A stretch of DNA of 64,000 nt from Euzebya pacifica (GTDB lineage Bacteria; Actinomycetota; Nitriliruptoria; Euzebyales; Euzebyaceae). A program made the translations under genes and the position numbers. Location of the stretch: positions 4,841,910 through 4,905,909 of the forward strand of contig NZ_CP031165.1 in NCBI RefSeq assembly GCF_003344865.1, in the 5' to 3' direction. The notes below the pieces were generated by a model, which did no database searches, had not been told where the DNA came from, and was given only the letters and a program-made list of their open reading frames with translations. This document shows positions 31,185 through 39,123 of this stretch, piece by piece. The stretch's first letter is position 1; each line of letters starts with the position of its first letter.

Positions 31185-32579
31185 ATGCAGAACTACGACG
31201 TCATCGTGATCGGAGCGGGAGCCGCCGGGCTGTCCGCAGCCGCGCTGCTGGCCAAGGAGGGGAAGTCCGTCCTCGTCGTCGAGCGCAGCCCCTTCCTCGG
31301 CGGCCGCGGCATGGCCACCCCCGACGAGGGCTACGAGCTGAACCTCGGCGCCCACCTCATGGAGGACTCCGGGTCGGGCCTGACGCGGATCTTCGAGCAC
31401 GTCGGCAAGACGCTGGGCCACGGCCCCTCCAACACCGACATGCCCGTGTGGAACCACGAGACCGAGCAGTGGGGTTCCATCCGCGACCGCTACTCCGGCT
31501 CCAAGGACGAGCTGAAGGCCGTGATCAAGGCGCTCGTCGACACCCCCTACGAGGAGCTCGAGCGCTGGGACGACCGGCCCATGCGCGCGTGGATCCAGCA
31601 GTACACCAACCACCAGGGCGTCATCGACCTGTTCGAGTTCATCACCGTCATGGAGTGCATGACCGAGGACTGGTGGGACCACTCGGCGTCGGAGAACCTC
31701 TTCGTGCGCAAGATGCACTACGAGGAGAAGAACACCGCGGCGTACTCCTACTGGCCGGTGGGCGGCTGGCAGAAGCTGTTCACCGACCTGCGCGACGCCA
31801 TCGAGGAGAACGGTGGCGAGGTTCGGCTCGGACAGCCGGTCAGCCGCGTGCTGATGGATGGTGGCGAGGTGAAGGGTGTCGCCCTGCCCCGCGCCGGTGC
31901 GGTGCTGCCCAACGAGATCTTCCACGAGGACGAGGTCCGCGCACCCGTCGTCATCTCCACGCTGCCCGTGTGGCACGTCCTCAACATCGTCGACGAGCAT
32001 GCCCTGCCGGAGTGGTACGTCGACCAGATCAAGCAGATGGCGCAGGACAAGAACCGCATCTCGTGGGCCGGCCTGTACATGGCCACCGAGGAACCGATCC
32101 CGGTGCTGGACCGCCAGGAGATCGCGACGTGGCTGCACTCCCCCGTCGCCCGCGCCTCCGGCTTCATGTTCGAGATGTCGGCCCTGGACGAATCGGTCGC
32201 CCCCGACGGCAAGCACCTCTACGTGATGGGTGCGATGCTCCACGGGTTCGGACGAAACGGCGACATGGGATTCGTCAAGCAGAAGTTCGACGAGTTCGAG
32301 CAGGACGTCGAGACGATGTGGCCGGGCCTCGCCGACCACGTCTTCAAGCGCCGCCACCTGGTCTACGACCCCTCCTTCGGCGTCATCCAGAAGCCCGGAC
32401 TGGTCGGCAGCTTCCGTCCGCACTGGAAGGCCCCCAACATCCAGGGCCTGTACTTCGCGTCGGAGACCTTCAAGTCCCGCGGCATCGGCATCGACCGGGC
32501 CGCACGTGCCGGCCTGTCGGCGGTGGAGGACATCCTCGGCCGTCGCCTGTGGCCGCTCGACGAGGGCTTCCGGTACTGA
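31185..32579 (+). CDS. FAD-dependent oxidoreductase, phytoene-desaturase-like
   Basis: This 464-residue protein has the dinucleotide motif VIGAGAAGLSAAALLAKEGKSVLVVERSPFLGGR at the N-terminus and the closing FAD motif NIQGLYFASETFKSRGIGIDRAARAGLSAVEDILG. This is the layout of carotenoid desaturase/amine-oxidase-type flavoproteins. The middle is rich in Trp and acidic residues and has no membrane helix. It may oxidise or desaturate an isoprenoid-like or alicyclic substrate; the exact reaction is not evident. ATG 31185 has GGGAG upstream. It overlaps the VOC gene by TGATG and heads the operon with the TetR regulator under operator 9. Confidence 0.88.
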   Translation: MQNYDVIVIGAGAAGLSAAALLAKEGKSVLVVERSPFLGGRGMATPDEGYELNLGAHLMEDSGSGLTRIFEHVGKTLGHGPSNTDMPVWNHETEQWGSIRDRYSGSKDELKAVIKALVDTPYEELERWDDRPMRAWIQQYTNHQGVIDLFEFITVMECMTEDWWDHSASENLFVRKMHYEEKNTAAYSYWPVGGWQKLFTDLRDAIEENGGEVRLGQPVSRVLMDGGEVKGVALPRAGAVLPNEIFHEDEVRAPVVISTLPVWHVLNIVDEHALPEWYVDQIKQMAQDKNRISWAGLYMATEEPIPVLDRQEIATWLHSPVARASGFMFEMSALDESVAPDGKHLYVMGAMLHGFGRNGDMGFVKQKFDEFEQDVETMWPGLADHVFKRRHLVYDPSFGVIQKPGLVGSFRPHWKAPNIQGLYFASETFKSRGIGIDRAARAGLSAVEDILGRRLWPLDEGFRY

Positions 32580-33124
32580 TGCGCGACGTCGTCGGGCGGC
32601 TGGGCGTGGTCCGCGTGGACCACGTCGCGGTCGCCGTCCGGTCCATCGAGGCCGCCGTACCGCTGTTCCGCGACCTGCTGGGCGGCGAGTTCCTGCACGG
32701 CGGCAACGAGCCGGAACCGCTGGGCATCCGCACGATCCAGCTGGCGATGCCGAACGACCTGCGCATCGAGCTGCTCCAGCCCTGCACCCCCGACAGCTAC
32801 CTCCACGCCGTCCTCGACAAGCGTGGCGAGGGCGTGCACCACATCACCGTCTTCGTCGCCGACATCCATGTGGCGCTGGCCGCGCTGGAGGAGGCCGGCA
32901 TCGAGACGGTCGACACGGACCTCGAGACCGACCCGACGTGGCTGCAGACCTACGTCCGCCCGCGTTCGGGGTTCGGGATCGTCTGGCAGATCGTGCAGTC
33001 CGCCGACGACTGGAGCGTCCCCCAGGGCATCGCCTCGCTGGAGGCGGTCCTGGCCGGAGGGGTCGACTGGGCCACCAACCGGGTGGCCCGCAGCGACGGG
33101 GACGCGGGCAGCACACCGTCGTGA
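32579..33124 (+). CDS. VOC-family protein, methylmalonyl-CoA-epimerase-like
   Basis: This 181-residue vicinal-oxygen-chelate protein has two beta-alpha-beta modules. The first, RVDHVAVAVRSIEAAVPLFRDLLGGEF, carries a metal-ligand-like His. The second contains GVHHITVFVADIHVALAALEEAG, with a further His pair, and a late FGIVWQIVQ. This order matches methylmalonyl-CoA epimerases and related glyoxalase-fold enzymes. With a biotin carboxylase in the same regulon, an epimerase for a methyl-branched malonyl-CoA type product is plausible, though a dioxygenase or other VOC function cannot be excluded. ATG 32579 overlaps the flavoprotein stop. Confidence 0.82.
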   Translation: MRDVVGRLGVVRVDHVAVAVRSIEAAVPLFRDLLGGEFLHGGNEPEPLGIRTIQLAMPNDLRIELLQPCTPDSYLHAVLDKRGEGVHHITVFVADIHVALAALEEAGIETVDTDLETDPTWLQTYVRPRSGFGIVWQIVQSADDWSVPQGIASLEAVLAGGVDWATNRVARSDGDAGSTPS

Positions 33125-33155
33125 GGCGGCCCTCCCCGGTTACCCTTCGTTGACC

Positions 33156-33803
33156 ATGCCTGCCGACCGCGCCCCCCGAGGCACCCGCGAAGCCCCACGC
33201 CGCAAGGACGAGGTGCTCGCCGCCGCCACCCGTGTGTTCCACGCCAAGGGCTACGCGACCGCGTCGATCCAGGACGTCGCCGACGAGCTCGGCATCCTCA
33301 AGGGCAGCCTCTACTACTACATCGACTCCAAGGAGGACCTGCTCTTCGACATCATCGACCGGGTCCACCGTGACACCGTCGAACGGCTCGAGGAGTGGCT
33401 CGAGGTCGAGGGTGACCCGCTGGTGCAGCTGCGGGCCTACCTCGAGCAGCAGGTGCAGGCGTACTGCCGGGACGTGCAGCAGGTCGGCGTGTTCCTCAAC
33501 GACTTCGCCCATCTGTCGGAGGCGCGCCGAGCGACGATCCTGGCCGAACGCGACCGGTTCGACGCGGCCCTGCGCGACCTGCTGCGTCGAGGCGTCGAGT
33601 CCGGATCCATGGCCGCCGACGTCGACCCGAAGCTGACGGCCATGGCCGTCTTCGGGATGATGAACTGGATCAGCACCTGGTGGCGCGAGGACGGGCCGAG
33701 CACTCCCGAACAGGTCGCCCGGCAGTTCACCGACCTCGTGCTGGCCGGTGTCGTCGGCCCGGCCAGCGGGTCCCGAAGCGACCTGGGGCGCCCGGCGTCC
33801 TGA
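33156..33803 (+). CDS. TetR/AcrR-family transcriptional regulator, candidate regulon repressor
   Basis: This 215-residue regulator has the TetR N-terminal helix-turn-helix: RRKDEVLAAATRVFHAKGYATASIQDVADELGILKGSLYYYIDSKEDLLFDII. The recognition helix region is LKGSLYYYI. The C-terminal ligand domain is all-helical, with LAERDRFDAALRDLLRRGVESGSMAADVDPKL, resembling KstR2/FadR-type regulators that sense acyl-CoA. Start ATG 33156 has no clear ribosome site, but it lies 31 bases after the VOC stop, so it is probably co-transcribed from operator 9. It is the only TetR gene in the window and the natural candidate for the palindromes; a remote TetR cannot be excluded. Confidence 0.93.
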   Translation: MPADRAPRGTREAPRRKDEVLAAATRVFHAKGYATASIQDVADELGILKGSLYYYIDSKEDLLFDIIDRVHRDTVERLEEWLEVEGDPLVQLRAYLEQQVQAYCRDVQQVGVFLNDFAHLSEARRATILAERDRFDAALRDLLRRGVESGSMAADVDPKLTAMAVFGMMNWISTWWREDGPSTPEQVARQFTDLVLAGVVGPASGSRSDLGRPAS

Positions 33804-33816
33804 TCGATCCGGACGG

Positions 33817-36800
33817 TCAGCTGGTCCGGACGTCCCAGCAGACCTCGACCTCGGGGTCGTACCGGCAGTGCACGCCCAGGTCGATGCTGCGTCGCAGGTG
33901 GTCGGCGAGATCGGGGCAGACCTCGTCGATCCGCTTGATCGCGTAACGGATGCGGGCACCGACCGCCTGGCGGGCCTTCTCCTCCCCGTCGGCGCCGAGC
34001 CGGGTTCGGTGGCCGAGGCCGGCCGACGCCCGGAGCTGCCCGACCAACCAGCCCCGTTCGGCCCGAACCGTCTCCAGCGTCGCCTCGTCACCGTGGTGCG
34101 CCGCCAGGGCCGCCCGTTCGTCGAGCTCGACGATCCTGCGGGCGTAGCGTCGACGCGCCTGGTCGTCGATGACCTCGAGCCGTCGTTCGAGGACGCCGGA
34201 CCCGGTCAGGTCGAAGACGTGGACGTCCTGGCCGCTGTTGTCGAGGAGGACCGCGATGTCGCGCACGCCCTTGGCGTCGGGCACCACGGCGCTCGTGTCG
34301 CGGAGGCCGATGACCCAACCGTGACCGGTCTGCTGCCAGCGTCCGGTAGCGGGTTCCGGCTGCCCGGTGGCGCTGACGCCGGTGTGCTCGACGGTCGGAG
34401 TGCTCAGCCCGTGCCGGGCGAGTAGCTCCTTGGCTCGCCGCAGGAGCGGCCGCGCACCGATGTCCTTCGCGGTCCGGGCCGCACGCGCCAGGGCCGTGCG
34501 TGCCGCAGGGCGATCCCCGACCCGGAGGTGCAGCTCGCCGAGCTCCAGCAGGCACATGGCGACGCGCTGGGGCATGGGCATCGCCTCGTAGCACGCCAAC
34601 GCGTCGTTCCAGCGTTCGATCACCGCCTTCGGATCACCGCCGCGGGACACGAGCGCCATCGCCTCGAGCCGCATCCGTTCCCCCGCGTGCACACGGGTCT
34701 CGCCCGTGGCCGCCCGGTCGCGGACGGCACGGACCACCGGGTCGAGGTCCTCGTCGATGCCTGCGGCCCGCACGGCCTCGGCGTACAGGGCCCCGACCTC
34801 GCCGGCCCAGAACGCGGGCCCGTCCGGGTCGGTCGCCGCGGTGAACGCCACACGGACACGCGCCACGGCCGTCTCGTGGTCGCCCTCGGCCAGCGCGACC
34901 TCGGTGGCGAGCTGTCCCCAGAAGCACTGGAACCAGATCTGCCGGGAGCTCGCCATCTCGCGGTCGGCCTCCTCCATCAGCCAGCGGGCCAGGCGGACGT
35001 CGCCGCTGCGGATCGCCGCCATGCCGGTCTGGGTCAGCAGGCCGCCCCGCGCCGCTCCCTCCGGCGCCAGGACCATCGCCTCCAGGCCGATCGCGAGGGC
35101 CTCCTCGAGGCGGCCGAGGTCGATGGAAGGGCCCAGCAGGTTGATGCGCAGGTCCATGCCGCGCGTGCGCCCGAGGCCATGGGCCTCCGCGAGGTCCACC
35201 GCCCGCTGACACTCCTCGATTGCCGCCTCGAAGGCACCCTGATTGGCCAGGATCCCGCTGTGCCCGCTCGCGGCCCGCATCTGCTGCACCACGGCACCGG
35301 CGTCCTCTGCGACGCGGCGAGCCCGGGCGAAGAGGCGAGCCGACTCCGCTGCGTCGCCGCGTTGCCCCCGGATGGTGGCCAGGGTGATGAGCGCCTCTGC
35401 CCATGCGGTCTGCTCCCCGACGGCCTCGGCGACCTCGGCAGCGTGGGCGGCAAGGGCCTCGCCCTCACCGAAGATGCCCTGCTTCATCATCGCGGTGGAG
35501 AAGGCGGCCTCGACGCGGGCACGAAGGGGGGTCCGCTGGTCGCGCACGAGGGACAACGCCGTCCGGAACGCGGGCTCGGACCGTTCCCAGTCGAGGTCGT
35601 GGCCGCGGCCGACCAGCGTGTGCAGCGCGGCTGCCCGTTCGCGGTCCTGCTCGGCATCACCGAGGAGCTCCAGCCCCTTCGTGGCCAGCGCGACCGTGCG
35701 ACGCTCGTCGAGGTCGGCGAGCGCGCACTGGGAGGCGGCCTGCATGACGCCGGGAAGGTCGGTGCCGACCCGGGCCTCGGCGTCGGGCACCAGGTGCCAC
35801 AGCTCAGCGACCCGTTCGAGGGACAGCCGGGCATCCCTGTAGGCGAACACCGTCCGTGCATGTGTCGCCGCACGGAACGCCGCCTCGAGCTCCTCGTCAC
35901 GACGACCGGCGACGCGGAGATGCCTCGCCAGCTCGGCGGCATCCTCGGCGTCGATCCCGCCACCCTGCAGGAGGCGGTCGGCGAGCGCGCTGTGGACCGC
36001 CAGGAGCTCGCTCGGCAGGGAACCGGCCTCGATCGCATCCGCGATGAGGGCATGGCGCAGCCGGTACGCCACCCCGTCGACGATCAGCAGGTGGCGTTCG
36101 ATCGCCTCGCGCACGGCCGCGTCGAGCTCGTCGGGCGCCAGGCTGCTGACCTCGAGCAGCACGACGTGGTCGACCGGCCCGCCGACGGCGGCAAGGATGC
36201 GCAGGACCTGCTTGGTCCGCTGGGCGCACCCGTCGAACCGGGCGAGCAGGAGGTCGGCCAGCTGGTCGGTCAGCGCCCCGTGCCCGTTCGCCAGCTCCAG
36301 GGCGTACAGCGGGTTGCCTCCGGAGCGGTCCATGACGTCGCCGAGCTCACGGGCGTCCATGACCCGGTCGCGCAGCAGGGACAGCAGGGCCGCCGCGTCG
36401 AGCGGGCCGAGGTCGAGCCTGGTTGCCCGTGGCGAACGGGTGACGGTGTCCAGCAACGGCCTGGCCGGGTGCCCGCGCCCGATCTCGGTCGTCCGGGCCG
36501 TCATCACGACGAGGGCCCGGACGCCACCGAGGTTGGCGAGCAGGTAGCCAAGGACGTCGCGGCTGGCTGGGTCGCACCAGTGGACGTCCTCGATGACCAG
36601 CACCAGCAGGGGACACGCAGCGGCCGCCTGCTCGACCACCCCGAGCAGGTGCTCCACGAGCTGGTCCTGGCCGAGGGCGTCGACGCGGCTCGTCATCCCC
36701 TCCGCGCCCAGCAGGTCAGGGACCAAACGGCTCAGCGAGACCCTGGCGGCGGCGCTGATCTCGACCCCCCACTGCTCTGGGTCTCGCAGGACGGGACGGA

Positions 36801-37107
36801 TCGCCTGGACGGTGGCGGCGTAGGGCAGCTGACCGGCGCCGGTGTCGAGGCACTCGCCGCGGAGCACGCGTGCGCCCTCGAGCCCAGCGACGAAGGTGTC
36901 GACCACCGTGCTCTTGCCGATCCCCGCGTCGCCGGAGACCAGGACGATCCGTGCGTCGTGGCCCCGTCGGGCCTCCTCTGCGACGCGGAGGAGGACCCCG
37001 AGCTCGTCGTCACGACCGAGCGGCCTGCCCCCGCTGGTGCGCACACGGAACGGCGACGCAGACAAGGCGTCCTGCGACGGCACTGCTGCCCCTGCACCCA
37101 CGTTCAC
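33817..37107 (-). CDS. Large STAND/AAA-type ATPase regulator without recognised DNA-binding domain
   Basis: This 1096-residue protein starts with a P-loop module typical of LuxR-LAL/MalT-like STAND proteins: GRDDELGVLLRVAEEARRG, Walker A GDAGIGKS at 59-66 and Walker B LLVLVIEDVHW at 167-177. A long TPR-like helical solenoid (about 400-900) follows. The C-terminus does not look like a LuxR helix-turn-helix. Instead it has GHGWVIGLRDTSAVVPDAKGVRDIAVLLDNSGQDVHVFDLTG, a compact domain seen in some actinobacterial ATPases, then a charged helical tail. It could sense a ligand and signal by partner binding. Its Shine-Dalgarno is inside a perfect hairpin (37115-37134). Confidence 0.85.
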   Translation of the reverse strand: MNVGAGAAVPSQDALSASPFRVRTSGGRPLGRDDELGVLLRVAEEARRGHDARIVLVSGDAGIGKSTVVDTFVAGLEGARVLRGECLDTGAGQLPYAATVQAIRPVLRDPEQWGVEISAAARVSLSRLVPDLLGAEGMTSRVDALGQDQLVEHLLGVVEQAAAACPLLVLVIEDVHWCDPASRDVLGYLLANLGGVRALVVMTARTTEIGRGHPARPLLDTVTRSPRATRLDLGPLDAAALLSLLRDRVMDARELGDVMDRSGGNPLYALELANGHGALTDQLADLLLARFDGCAQRTKQVLRILAAVGGPVDHVVLLEVSSLAPDELDAAVREAIERHLLIVDGVAYRLRHALIADAIEAGSLPSELLAVHSALADRLLQGGGIDAEDAAELARHLRVAGRRDEELEAAFRAATHARTVFAYRDARLSLERVAELWHLVPDAEARVGTDLPGVMQAASQCALADLDERRTVALATKGLELLGDAEQDRERAAALHTLVGRGHDLDWERSEPAFRTALSLVRDQRTPLRARVEAAFSTAMMKQGIFGEGEALAAHAAEVAEAVGEQTAWAEALITLATIRGQRGDAAESARLFARARRVAEDAGAVVQQMRAASGHSGILANQGAFEAAIEECQRAVDLAEAHGLGRTRGMDLRINLLGPSIDLGRLEEALAIGLEAMVLAPEGAARGGLLTQTGMAAIRSGDVRLARWLMEEADREMASSRQIWFQCFWGQLATEVALAEGDHETAVARVRVAFTAATDPDGPAFWAGEVGALYAEAVRAAGIDEDLDPVVRAVRDRAATGETRVHAGERMRLEAMALVSRGGDPKAVIERWNDALACYEAMPMPQRVAMCLLELGELHLRVGDRPAARTALARAARTAKDIGARPLLRRAKELLARHGLSTPTVEHTGVSATGQPEPATGRWQQTGHGWVIGLRDTSAVVPDAKGVRDIAVLLDNSGQDVHVFDLTGSGVLERRLEVIDDQARRRYARRIVELDERAALAAHHGDEATLETVRAERGWLVGQLRASAGLGHRTRLGADGEEKARQAVGARIRYAIKRIDEVCPDLADHLRRSIDLGVHCRYDPEVEVCWDVRTS

Positions 37108-37114
37108 GGCGCGT

Positions 37115-37134
37115 TCCTCCCCTTGTGGGGAGGA
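37115..37134 (-). promoter_or_regulatory. Hairpin sequestering the STAND-gene ribosome site
   Basis: In mRNA sense TCCTCCCC-ACAA-GGGGAGGA forms an 8-bp perfect stem. The 3' arm is the full Shine-Dalgarno, ending 7 bases before GTG 37107. Translation would be blocked unless the stem opens. If the promoter is the nearby TAGTCT, transcription would start inside the loop and the palindrome would act as DNA only. Confidence 0.6.
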
Positions 37135-37188
37135 GACTAGTTCGGATACGCCGCTGTTCCAAGGGTCGGAGCACGATTCATGCGGTCG

Positions 37189-37605
37189 TCACCCGTTGGC
37201 GGCTCGGACCTGGCGGGCGACGTCGCGGGTGTCGTACCAGAGGCTGAGTCGTGCGATGTGGCCGTCCTCGTCGATGTCGAACACGTCGACGGCGTCGAAG
37301 GCGATGTCGGCACCGCCCACGGTTCGCCCCTCGAACCCGATCTCGACGGTCACGACCCGGTCGGCGACGGAGATCCGGGTGGGTGTGTCGGTGCCGCGTT
37401 CGAACCCGGCCAGCAACGGCGGGTAGTAGGCCGCGATGTCCGCTCGCCCCTGCCGGTCGCGCGACCCCACCGGGCTGAACGTCGCATCCTCCGCGAACAG
37501 CGCCGCCAGGGCGTCGAAGTCACGCGCGTTGACGGCAGCGAAGTAGGCCTCGACAGTGGCGCGAGGGTTGGTGGGACGGGGCTCGGAAGCGGGCGAATCG
37601 GGCAC
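37189..37605 (-). CDS. SnoaL-like (ketosteroid-isomerase-type) protein
   Basis: This 138-residue protein has ATVEAYFAAVNARDFDALAALFAEDATFSPVGSRDRQGRADI and a final strand DGHIARLSLWYDTRDVARQV, the standard NTF2/KSI fold signature. Catalytic residues cannot be assigned. It is controlled by the perfect 20-bp operator 10, which ends 9 bases before its GTG. CAGTAT lies exactly 7 bases before the GTG and there is no Shine-Dalgarno, so the mRNA is probably leaderless. This makes the gene a distal member of the cluster's regulon or of a related one. Confidence 0.8.
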   Translation of the reverse strand: MPDSPASEPRPTNPRATVEAYFAAVNARDFDALAALFAEDATFSPVGSRDRQGRADIAAYYPPLLAGFERGTDTPTRISVADRVVTVEIGFEGRTVGGADIAFDAVDVFDIDEDGHIARLSLWYDTRDVARQVRAANG

Positions 37606-37613
37606 GAACCGAA

Positions 37614-37633
37614 TACTGACTGATCAGTCAGTA
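37614..37633. promoter_or_regulatory. Operator 10: 20-bp perfect palindrome over a stop codon
   Basis: TACTGACTGATCAGTCAGTA is fully self-complementary. It overlaps the stop codon (37628-37630) of the upstream DUF1990 gene and the presumed -10 of the SnoaL gene. It shares the TACY...RGTA frame of the other sites, but its arms differ (CTGACTGA), so a different TetR protein could bind it. Confidence 0.8.
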
Positions 37634-39067
37634 GGTCACAAGGGTCGGGTCGGGATCGCCGACTCGCGCGCGGACGAGCTCGTCCATGCGCCGGAGGGCG
37701 TTGCGGGCGAAGCGCTTCTGCATCCAGCGGCCGAACACCTTCATGCCGAGCCAGACGATCGGGTTGGTGATGCGGGCCGGGCGGCTGTAGGCGTGGATGC
37801 GGAACTGCACCTCGCCGGTGTCCAGCCACTTCCACACCTCGAAGTCCATCTGCCCGGTCTCCAGGTGCCCCTCGAGGGTGCGGTAGTTCCAGCCCCACCG
37901 TCGGACGGGCCGGTCGTCGACGGTGGCGGTCTCGTCGCGGACGTCACCGACCCGCAGGCCGAGCAGGAACCGCAGCCCGTAGAACCGCGCTTCGAGCATC
38001 ATGTTGCGTTGCGCCAGCGGGACGTCGGCCCAGTAGACGGCCCGGACGATGCGCGGGTCGACGAAGGCGTAGTCCTCGATCAGCAGTGCGGCTGTTTCCC
38101 AGGGGCCATCGGGGATCGGGTCGCCGGGAGGTTCGTGCGGCAGCGCTCGGCACCAGTCGTCGAGGATCCATCCCTGGTCCACGTCGTCGATGTCCACGGT
38201 GTCGAGGGCGTAGTTGAGCCCGGAGTCGGGCAGCCGCTCCAACCCTCGCCTGGCCCTGTCCGACACCGGCGCGGTCGATACCGTCCGGCGTTGGTCCGCA
38301 CCGGGCCCGTCGGCATCCTCCTCGATGATGTCGGTGTCCATCTCCACGGAGGTCATGACCACGCCGCCCGCAAGGGCGACGACGCCTGCGCAGAACTCGG
38401 CCCACATGTGCAGCTGGATCTCGCTGGCGAGCGGCACGCGGTCGTAGAGGACGTGGAACAGCCGGTTCCCGCTGCGGGCGAAGGACTCGATCTCGAAGAC
38501 GGTCCAGTCGAACCGGTCGTGGGCCCGGGCTCGAAAGGTGATCTGTCCTGCCTCCATGTGCCCGTCGAGCGTAATCAGCGTGAACGACGTCGCATCGGCG
38601 TCGACGACCCTGACAGGACCGTTCCAGGGGCCGGGCAGGTACACCACGTACTCGTTGCCGACCTCGATCCGGTCGGTCTTGCCGTCGGGTGAGCCGTCCT
38701 CGAAGCGGGCCATCGCCTCGGGAGTCGCCGCGTTGATGTCCCGCCGCAGGGTGGCCACGACCTGCTCGGGCGTCATCGCGCTGTCGGTGAAGGCGATGCG
38801 ATAGGAACGGCGGTACAGCGGGCCCACCCCGTCAGCGGCCCGCTGGACGACGTCGAGGTCGCCGACCACGTCGCGGTCGAGGTCGGGCACGTCCGGCACC
38901 GTCTGGGCGGACCGTCCCCGACGGTAGAGGGGCACGCGGTGGAACAGGTAGGACAGGGTGGTCCACAACATGCTGGTCGCCCAGCGCCACACGCGCTGGG
39001 CCCGGGTCGACACCGTCAGTGCGGGGGCGCGGCCGTCGGCATCGGGCATGTCGGGAATGGAGGGCAT
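37628..39067 (-). CDS. Protein with two DUF1990-like halves and an N-terminal hydrophobic segment
   Basis: This is a 479-residue protein. The C-terminal half (WGWNYRTLEGHLETGQMDFEVWKW ... HAYSRPARITNPIVWLGMKVFGRWMQKRFARNALRRM) follows the DUF1990 pattern GYxTLxGHxExGExxFxV...FSRP...Q...Y. The N-terminal half has the same order in weaker form: LDGHMEAGQITFRARAHDRFDWTVFEIESFARSGNRLFHVLYD. A hydrophobic stretch near residue 30-45 (WATSMLWTTLSYLFHRV) may tether it to the membrane. Function is unknown; DUF1990 folds resemble lipid- or steroid-binding pockets, which would fit the neighbourhood. It precedes the SnoaL gene on the same strand, separated by operator 10. Confidence 0.75.
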   Translation of the reverse strand: MPSIPDMPDADGRAPALTVSTRAQRVWRWATSMLWTTLSYLFHRVPLYRRGRSAQTVPDVPDLDRDVVGDLDVVQRAADGVGPLYRRSYRIAFTDSAMTPEQVVATLRRDINAATPEAMARFEDGSPDGKTDRIEVGNEYVVYLPGPWNGPVRVVDADATSFTLITLDGHMEAGQITFRARAHDRFDWTVFEIESFARSGNRLFHVLYDRVPLASEIQLHMWAEFCAGVVALAGGVVMTSVEMDTDIIEEDADGPGADQRRTVSTAPVSDRARRGLERLPDSGLNYALDTVDIDDVDQGWILDDWCRALPHEPPGDPIPDGPWETAALLIEDYAFVDPRIVRAVYWADVPLAQRNMMLEARFYGLRFLLGLRVGDVRDETATVDDRPVRRWGWNYRTLEGHLETGQMDFEVWKWLDTGEVQFRIHAYSRPARITNPIVWLGMKVFGRWMQKRFARNALRRMDELVRARVGDPDPTLVTY

Positions 39068-39123
39068 GGTCCCCCTGTACCCACGCGGGACCGGAATGCA
39101 CCGACCTGCAGCGAGGTGGAGGT

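Noticed and set aside
34528-37140. 870-codon plus-strand frame opposite the STAND ATPase
   Set aside because: Low-information His/Arg/Gly-rich translation with no motif; the opposite strand has clear Walker motifs.
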